Source: Emiliania huxleyi CCMP1516 (lineage: Eukaryota; Haptophyta; Isochrysidales; Noelaerhabdaceae). From it: a stretch of 64,000 nt of DNA. The stretch spans positions 963,783 to 1,027,782 of the forward strand of contig NW_005196756.1 of assembly GCF_000372725.1 (NCBI RefSeq). Reading direction: 5' to 3'. The translations under genes were made by a program, and so were the position numbers. Below, one piece after another: positions 63,166 through 64,000 of the stretch (the stretch's first letter is position 1; each line of letters begins with the position of its first letter). Below the pieces are notes generated by a model. That model was not told the DNA's origin. It saw nothing but the letters and a program-made list of their open reading frames with translations, and made no database searches.

Positions 63166-63269
63166 GTTCCCTGAATAACATCGAAGGCTCCAAGTAAGTC
63201 AAAAGACACAGGCAAATTCGTGTTTGGGAGGAACAAGCCTTCCGCAGAGTCATCCGACTCAGATACAAA

Positions 63270-63898
63270 ATGCGTCTGCTTGTGCTTGCCCTGCCGCTCG
63301 CGGTGAGCGGGATCTGGGTGGCGGCTGGCCCCGACCCCAGCGCCTCGCTCAAGAGTGCGGTCGATGAGTGCTACCCGACAAGCGGTCCGATCTCCGGCCC
63401 CCCTGACGCAACCGGCCCTTGTGCAACGCCGATCGGTCAATGGGACGTGAGCGCCGTCACTGACATGAATGGTCTGTTCTACAACATCTCGTACTTCAAT
63501 GAGGACATCTCCGACTGGGACACCGGCGCCGTGACCGACATGGAGTCCATGTTTTACGACGCCGAATCCTTTAATCAGCCTCTGCCGTGAGCACTCCTCC
63601 GCAGCCCTCTGAGCTCTGTCACCTTACCCTGCGGAGGCCCTCCCCGGCGCTGCTCCCCGTCTCACCCGCCCATCGGGGACCTTGATACAGATGGGACACG
63701 TCGAGCGTCGAGACGTTCAAGCAGACATTTGCTGCGACTTCGACCTCTGCATTCAACGGGGACATCTCGACGTGGGACACCTCGGCGGCCACTTCGATGG
63801 AGTCCATGTTTTATGGCGCCAAGAGCTTCAACGGCGACATCGGGGGGTGGAACACGTCAAGCGCCACCACCTTCTACGCCATGTTCATGCTCGCCGAG
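63270..63898 (+). CDS. BspA-like/DUF285 leucine-rich repeat secreted protein, 5' part
   Basis: Exons 63270-63586 and 63691-63898, phases matching, then a GT donor at 63899; the gene continues beyond the window. The signal peptide is RLLVLALPLAVSGIWVAAG. The repeats are of the 24-25-residue type: IGQWDVSAVTDMNGLFYNIS, DISDWDTGAVTDMESMFYDA, ESFNQPLPWDTSSVETF, DISTWDTSAATSMESMFYGA, DIGGWNTSSATTFYAMF. This is the W-d-ts-v--m--mF signature of DUF285 domains, common in phytoplankton and mycoplasma surface proteins. The intron (63587-63690) is GT-AG. Likely extracellular; ligand unknown. Confidence 0.88.
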
Positions 63899-64000
63899 GT
63901 TTGTTTGCCTCACCTTCACCGCCACTTTGCTAGCGGCGTAGTGGCTACCAGAGCTTCCCCTGCGCTGGCCGCTCTTCCCCTTGAGCTCTGCAGCTCAGTA

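Overview
The window is nuclear DNA from a GC-rich, intron-bearing unicellular eukaryote, most likely a haptophyte-type microalga. Supporting signs are an origin-recognition-complex gene, a RIO2 kinase, a UDP-sugar pyrophosphorylase, a myosin, BspA/DUF285 leucine-rich repeats, a fused serine palmitoyltransferase, TTAGGG-type repeats, and many short introns (about 45-160 nt) of which a large share use GC instead of GT at the donor site. The lineage is inferred; pelagophytes or other chromist algae cannot be excluded. One 100-N scaffold gap (33187-33286) lies beside low-quality homopolymer sequence.

Layout. 1-5.7 kb: tail of a glycosyltransferase-like gene, the mitochondrial ribosomal protein mL41 gene (minus, 3 exons), then a repeat-rich stretch with a cassette bounded by ~110-bp direct repeats. 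8.2-24.8 kb is a housekeeping block: ORC2 (plus), RIOK2 (minus, 6 exons), an FkbM-type methyltransferase (plus), a ~0.94-kb terminal-inverted-repeat element, UDP-sugar pyrophosphorylase (plus, 7 exons) and a 9-exon myosin (minus) ending in a RUN domain. 25-33 kb: telomere-like array, an L-amino-acid/flavin amine oxidase (plus, 2 exons), hairpin and inverted repeats, and a Copia-like LTR. 33-38 kb: gap, Pro/Ser-rich low-complexity DNA and a minisatellite. 38.5-46 kb: a gene with nine phase-0 exons that contains duplicated exon-intron modules, running in open frame into a secreted/membrane Cys-rich beta-helix protein. 46-52 kb: zinc-finger-like, membrane, GNAT and TOD1/MUCI70-like (DUF616) genes. 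52.8-57.1 kb: LCB2-LCB1-PAP2 triple fusion of sphingolipid metabolism. 57.5-60.8 kb: a gene that appears to fuse a nucleotidyltransferase domain to a protein kinase with a C-terminal membrane anchor. 61.7-64 kb: a secreted unknown protein and the 5' part of a DUF285 repeat protein.

Exon models were built by hand by matching family motifs across introns and checking codon phase. mL41, ORC2, RIOK2, USP, myosin and the amine oxidase close perfectly in phase over their full length. The most notable observations are the SPT-phosphatase fusion whose phosphatase half has lost both catalytic histidines; the myosin-RUN fusion; the nucleotidyltransferase-kinase fusion; and direct evidence of recent intron birth by tandem duplication, where the first ~20 nt of an intron copy the first ~20 nt of the following exon, in a genome that splices both AG|GT and AG|GC sites.
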